Of a DNA stretch of 64,000 nucleotides, positions 62,435 to 64,000 are shown piece after piece. Position 1 is the first letter of the stretch. Each line of letters begins with the position of its first letter. The notes beneath the pieces are model-generated. The model had not been told where the DNA came from and ran no database searches. It was given only the letters and a program-made list of their open reading frames with translations. Location: NCBI GenBank assembly GCA_018697195.1, contig CM031857.1:93134617-93198616 (forward strand), in the 5' to 3' direction. Both the position numbers and the translations under genes were made by a program. The stretch is from Certhia americana. Taxonomy: Eukaryota; Chordata; Aves; Passeriformes; Certhiidae.

Positions 62435-64000
62435 CTACAGATAAGAATTAAAAGCACTTTAGGTTCTTGTACTGAAATCTCAAAATAAAACTGGGGTTAC
62501 TCAATCCCATTCAAAAACATTTCAAAGACAGGGTCCTTAGACAGCAGGTTGATTAAAATGGAACAAAACCAAACACACAATAAAACAAAGACAAAATGAA
62601 GGACTCATGAATGTCAAAAAAGCTGGCTTTGTTTGAGACAGCTGACACTGCTGCCACACTAGCTGTCTAGTCTGGCTTTGCTACACAGGTGTCTGAGTTG
62701 CTTGTGGGTGAGTTTTGGAGCCACCACCTTTTGCAGCACAAGACTTTAAAGTCAGCTGTCAGTGACTACAGTCTGCCCTAAAACATTCCACCAGAAACCA
62801 GCAGTGGTTCAAAAACTGACTGACAAGCAGCACAGACACCTCTGCAGTAAGGATGGGCAGACAGCTGCTCTGGGTAACCTTGTCAGCTGGCCTGACCTTG
62901 TAAGGCCTCAGCTATCAATCCCACCTCAAAGAGAACCAGCCATTGCTAAATAAAACTGCCATTTGTCACCAACTGGAGACAATGAAAGACAATGAGCTTG
63001 ATGATTTCAACTGTAGTCACTAAAGACACCAAGCTGAAATTTCTCTAAGTTTCATTCAAAATTCAATATAAATGAGTGACAACTAAGAAAAGCCCTTGGG
63101 GGTGAGAGGTGGTGAAAGGAACAGATTCATGAGAAGCTTGAAAAGAAACCAACAGCATGATAAGGAAACTTGTATTTTCTATGTTAAATATTGTTAATAT
63201 AAGAATTTATAGGAAAAATTTTTTTTTTGTAAGAAAGCTCTCCTCCTTGAAAATAATATAAATGTCTAGTCAGCACAGGAAGCTTACATCACTAGTGTTA
63301 CATTACTAGTGTTACATCATTAGAAGTTACTAGTGAATTGTCATGTATCTTCTTTAAGAGGTTGTAACATTAATTAATTTCAAATGCTCTCTCTATGAAT
63401 TTTAATGGCAAGGAATTATGAAATGTGTGACCTCAGGTAAATTTAATTACTTTTATTATCAGCTTGTATAATAAAGAGTTTAGCTAATGAAAATGAAAGT
63501 ACCAAGGATTGTCTTTCTTAAAAGCACAGTCGCAGAGGTCAAATGTAATATGAAATTATTAATAGAATAGATGAATGCTTTTTTCAGGAGCTTTCTCTGT
63601 AAGTATTGTATCAAAGAAAAACTTGCAACAGGTTCAGGTCCTGCTCAGAGTGAAATACAACACAAAAAATGAGCAAGTTTTATAGGCTTTATGTTATCAA
63701 ATTTGAAGCTGAACTGTTAGTCTGAGGTCATCTGAGTTTCCAACACAGTGACCAGGGGACAAGACAGGCATCAAAAAAGACTCTCCTCAGCTGTCTCAAA
63801 CATCTCTTACATCCTATTAGATCATATCTTATGCAGCAAAATAATCTGTCCTCCTACAAAATGCACTATTTTCTTCTAATCTTATCTTGTACTGACTGTA
63901 AGGGGAACCTAGAGTGAAAATTTTGATTAGATGTTTATCTTCTGTATTTTTAAATTAAATTGGATGAGAGGATTTGACACTCATGCTTAGTGGAAAGGAA
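62435..64000 (-). other. MYO16: MYO16 intron, upstream flank of window
   Basis: Intronic sequence 5' of the first visible exon. The preceding exon should end in phase 0 with the second ankyrin repeat and was not found here. A mildly GC-richer unique block lies at about 62640-62950, and a 14-bp tandem repeat at 63286-63320. Confidence 0.75.
63286..63320. repeat. 14-bp tandem repeat, 2.5 copies
   Basis: ACATCACTAGTGTT, ACATTACTAGTGTT, then a partial ACATCAT. One substitution separates the first two units. Confidence 0.93.

Overview
The window is vertebrate nuclear DNA from a bird, probably a songbird. It is AT-rich and gene-sparse. It carries many CR1 LINE fragments, the main avian retrotransposon, and several LTRs that resemble endogenous retroviral LTR families I recall from passerines. 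No prokaryotic features are present (no operons, CRISPR array or IS elements), and I saw no tRNA or rRNA gene.

The only protein-coding gene I can support is MYO16 (unconventional myosin-XVI, also called Myr8), on the minus strand. Eleven consecutive internal exons fit together with consistent reading phase and GT-AG splice sites: 62326-62434, 49769-49893, 45931-46056, 31038-31113, 29645-29798, 22579-22729, 16550-16660, 13711-13776, 10907-11034, 2586-2691 and 644-761. They total 1270 coding bases (423 codons plus one base). In order they encode the second half of the N-terminal ankyrin block, the linker to the motor, and the start of the myosin head through the P-loop and switch I. The first exons lie beyond position 64000. 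The rest of the motor, the IQ region and the long proline-rich tail lie before position 1.

The remaining ~98% is intron. The 8.2 kb intron (2692-10906) holds two CR1 copies, one with an internal micro-inversion. The 14.8 kb intron (31114-45930) is the most repeat-rich, with a CR1 composite and an LTR at 33.7-35.9 kb and a second LTR at 40.1-41.0 kb in the sense orientation of MYO16. The 3.7 kb intron (46057-49768) contains the only assembly gap, 10 Ns that interrupt another copy of the 35 kb LTR. The 12.4 kb intron (49894-62325) holds a CR1 and two LTRs antisense to MYO16. Simple repeats and short tandem duplications are scattered throughout.

I found no new multi-gene system. The best leads are a perfect 22-bp duplication of an exon end with its splice donor at 49.74-49.79 kb, a class-XVI switch I lacking canonical residues beside an intact P-loop, the CR1 micro-inversion, and the LTR at the assembly gap. 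Family names and comparisons with mammalian MYO16 come from memory, not from database searches.
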